Origin: Marinobacter fonticola
GTDB lineage: Bacteria > Pseudomonadota > Gammaproteobacteria > Pseudomonadales > Oleiphilaceae
Reading direction: 5' to 3'
DNA length: 64,000 bases
Assembly: GCF_008122265.1 (NCBI RefSeq)
Contig: NZ_CP043042.1
Location: 2,046,001 to 2,110,000, forward strand
The notes under the pieces: generated by a model
Told to the model about the DNA's origin: nothing
Database searches by the model: none
The model's input: the letters and a program-made list of their open reading frames with translations, nothing else
Part shown: piece after piece, positions 62,376 through 64,000 of the stretch
Layout of the letters: every line of letters begins with the position of its first letter
Numbering within the stretch: the first letter of the stretch is position 1
Position numbers and translations under genes: made by a program

Positions 62376-63161
62376 ATGATGAGCAAAAGAACGGCCCTGA
62401 TTACCGGCGCGTCGGCCGGTATTGGACAACGCTTTGCCCACCGCCTGGCCCGGGAAGGCTATAATCTGATCCTCGTCGCCCGCCGCCGGAAACGACTGGA
62501 AGCCCTGGCTGATAAGCTGACCGAACAGTACGGCGTTGACGTGCGTCTACTGGTCGAAGATTTGGCCGATGCCCAGGCACCTGCACGCATCGTCGACCAG
62601 GTCCGGAATTGGGGCCTGCATATCGATTTCCTGGTCAACAACGCCGGCTTCGCAGCCAAGACCAGCCTGGTCAACAGCGATTGGGCCGATCTAAACCGGG
62701 AAATACAGGTTATGATCACGGCGTTGACGGAGCTGATGATCCATTTCGGTAAGCAGATGGTACCTAGAGGGTACGGCCATATCGTTAATGTATCCTCATT
62801 GGCGGCTTTCGCGCCGACGCCCGCCGGGATGCTCTACACCGGTATCAAAAGCTATGTGCTGAATGCGTCCGAGAGCGCGGATATGGAGTTCAAGCGCTCC
62901 GGGGTGCATGTCACCGCGCTTTGTCCGGGTTTTACCTACACTGAATTCCACGACGTGCAAGGTACCCGGGAAAAGGTCAGCAAGTTGCCGTCCATTTTCT
63001 GGCAAGACGCGGATGCTGTCGTCGAGGCCGGTTACCGCGCGGTTCTAACCGGTCAGCCCGTATGTGTGCCAGGAACGTTCAACAAGTCCATGGGCGCGCT
63101 ATCGAGACTCCTTCCGGAGTCCTTGCGGTATCGCTTGGGTAGCCGTGGACGTATCTACTAA
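62376..63161 (+). CDS. Short-chain dehydrogenase/reductase
   Basis: 261 residues. The nucleotide motif is LITGASAGIGQRFAHRLARE; NNAG is in FLVNNAGFAA; the catalytic Ser lies in NVSSLAAF and the Tyr/Lys pair in YTGIKSY. A PGFTYTEFHD segment follows. This is a classical SDR with NAD(P) use; substrate unknown. AAAGGA precedes the ATG pair at 62376/62379. It is followed by a small membrane protein and a saccharopine-dehydrogenase-like gene in the same direction. Confidence 0.88.
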   Translation: MMSKRTALITGASAGIGQRFAHRLAREGYNLILVARRRKRLEALADKLTEQYGVDVRLLVEDLADAQAPARIVDQVRNWGLHIDFLVNNAGFAAKTSLVNSDWADLNREIQVMITALTELMIHFGKQMVPRGYGHIVNVSSLAAFAPTPAGMLYTGIKSYVLNASESADMEFKRSGVHVTALCPGFTYTEFHDVQGTREKVSKLPSIFWQDADAVVEAGYRAVLTGQPVCVPGTFNKSMGALSRLLPESLRYRLGSRGRIY

Positions 63162-63198
63162 TACCGGGTTAAGACGTAAGCCCATCAAAGGAGTGAGT

Positions 63199-63606
63199 AT
63201 GATCTGGATAAAAGCATTTGTCGCCGGTGTATTGGCCACCCTGATTTTCCACCAGGGGGTATTCGGCTTGTTCCATATGATCGGTCTGGTTCCAGCCGAG
63301 CCCTACAACATCAGCCCGGTGCCTCCTTTCGGCGTTCCGGCGGTGCTGTCGCTGGCTTTCTTCGGCGGACTCTGGGGACCGCCCATTTGGGCGCTGATCC
63401 GCGGACTGTCACCGCTTCTTCATTGGATTATGGCATTCGTTCTTGGTGCCATCGGTCCCACGGTTGTTGCCATGCTGGTGGTCTTTCCGCTCAAAGGATT
63501 GGATGTGAGTGCCCAGACGTGGATCGGCGGGCTGATCCTTAATGGTTGCTGGGGGCTGGGACTGGCGGTGTTCATGAAGTTGATGGTCGTCAGGAAAAAC
63601 TCGTAA
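63199..63606 (+). CDS. Small polytopic membrane protein (unknown)
   Basis: 135 residues from the ATG at 63199, with AAGGAG 5 nt upstream. About four membrane helices (KAFVAGVLATLIFHQGVFGL and IMAFVLGAIGPTVVAMLVVF) with a proline-rich loop containing NISPVPPFGVPAVLS between the first two. I do not recognise a named family; similar proteins are often annotated only as hypothetical membrane proteins. It lies between the SDR gene and the enoyl-reductase-like gene, suggesting a shared lipid-related unit (inference). Confidence 0.7.
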   Translation: MIWIKAFVAGVLATLIFHQGVFGLFHMIGLVPAEPYNISPVPPFGVPAVLSLAFFGGLWGPPIWALIRGLSPLLHWIMAFVLGAIGPTVVAMLVVFPLKGLDVSAQTWIGGLILNGCWGLGLAVFMKLMVVRKNS

Positions 63607-63682
63607 ATTACGCCAATAAAAAATCGTTTTAAACCAAAAAAATAAATGCGATTTTTAAACTATTTTGTCAAAGGATCAGAGG

Positions 63683-64000
63683 ATGAACGACAAACAGTTC
63701 GATATTGTTGTCTTTGGAGCAACGAGCTTTGTAGGGCAGATTCTCTGCCGTTATCTGCTGGAGCGTTATGGCGTTGGCCGTGAAGTGACGTGGGCTATCG
63801 CGGGCCGTTCCGAGGCCAAACTGGTCAATCTCAAGACGGATCTGGGCCAAGGCGCAGCGGACCTCGATATCGTTATTGCCGACGCCAGCAACGAACCTTC
63901 CCTCAAGGCCATGTGCCAGCAGACCCGCGTGGTGATTTCCACGGTCGGACCTTACGCCCTATACGGCGAGCCGCTGGTCAAAACGGCCGTATCCGAGGGC
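63683..64000 (+). CDS. Saccharopine-dehydrogenase-like / trans-acting enoyl reductase family, N-terminal part
   Basis: The first 106 residues, open to the window end. The start FDIVVFGATSFVGQILCRYL is a Rossmann NAD(P)-binding motif, followed by WAIAGRSEAKL and VVISTVGPYALYGEPLVKTA, the hallmark of the saccharopine-dehydrogenase-like/trans-acting enoyl reductase group. AAAGGATCAGAGG precedes the ATG. The rest of the gene lies outside the window. Confidence 0.85.
   Translation, partial: MNDKQFDIVVFGATSFVGQILCRYLLERYGVGREVTWAIAGRSEAKLVNLKTDLGQGAADLDIVIADASNEPSLKAMCQQTRVVISTVGPYALYGEPLVKTAVSEG

Overview
The window looks like a chromosomal segment of a gammaproteobacterium, probably a marine, Marinobacter- or Pseudomonas-like lineage. 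The basis is the gacA-uvrC-pgsA-tRNA block, the tusDCBE-trpD2 block, recCBD, sohB and cysI/DUF934, all in typical gammaproteobacterial order. This is inference from gene content; no database was searched.

Layout. 1-15 kb is housekeeping: the end of sohB, acuI, the sulfite/nitrite reductase cysI with its DUF934 partner, a LysE exporter, DUF2970, the B12-dependent methionine synthase metH, nfuA with a strong palindromic operator candidate, a DUF445 membrane protein, the tusDCBE tRNA-thiolation genes with trpD2, a Bax-inhibitor-1-like protein and tRNA-Ser(UGA). 15-40 kb is a nearly complete oxygen-dependent cobalamin region. The lower pathway comes first (cobS, cobU, cobC, cobT, cbiB, cobD, cobQ, bluB). 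A promoter and a cobalamin riboswitch follow, then one tightly coupled run of about 17 kb: cbtB, cbtA, a fused chelatase ATPase/VWA gene, cobO, cobB, cobW, cobN, cobG, cobH, cobI, cobJ, (cobK on the opposite strand), cobL, cobE, cobM, cobF. Only the uroporphyrinogen methyltransferase (cobA/cysG type) is not here. metH, a user of the cofactor, is nearby. 40-45 kb holds azlCD, a YheU-like gene, gacA, uvrC, pgsA, tRNA-Gly and tRNA-Cys. 45-46 kb is a decaying toxin-antitoxin patch whose toxin carries an in-frame amber codon. 46-50 kb is a phnCDE1E2 transporter, an entericidin-type lipoprotein and a DUF1328 protein. A 159-bp MITE with perfect 16-bp terminal repeats and a CTAA duplication lies just before recCBD (51-60 kb). 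60-64 kb holds a voltage-gated cation channel with an unusually acidic filter, two small unknown membrane-anchored proteins, an SDR enzyme, a small membrane protein and the start of a saccharopine-dehydrogenase-like enzyme.

Two themes stand out beyond ordinary annotation. First, many intergenic gaps carry short, degenerate, gap-specific tandem repeats (13, 16, 16, 20, 23 bp and looser ones), as if local microduplication were a recurrent process in this genome; one has duplicated a Shine-Dalgarno sequence. Second, the B12 block is organised by extreme coupling (stop/start overlaps at most junctions), with cobK embedded antisense and sharing its start region with cobL. No CRISPR array, prophage, intact insertion sequence or obvious new defence system was found.
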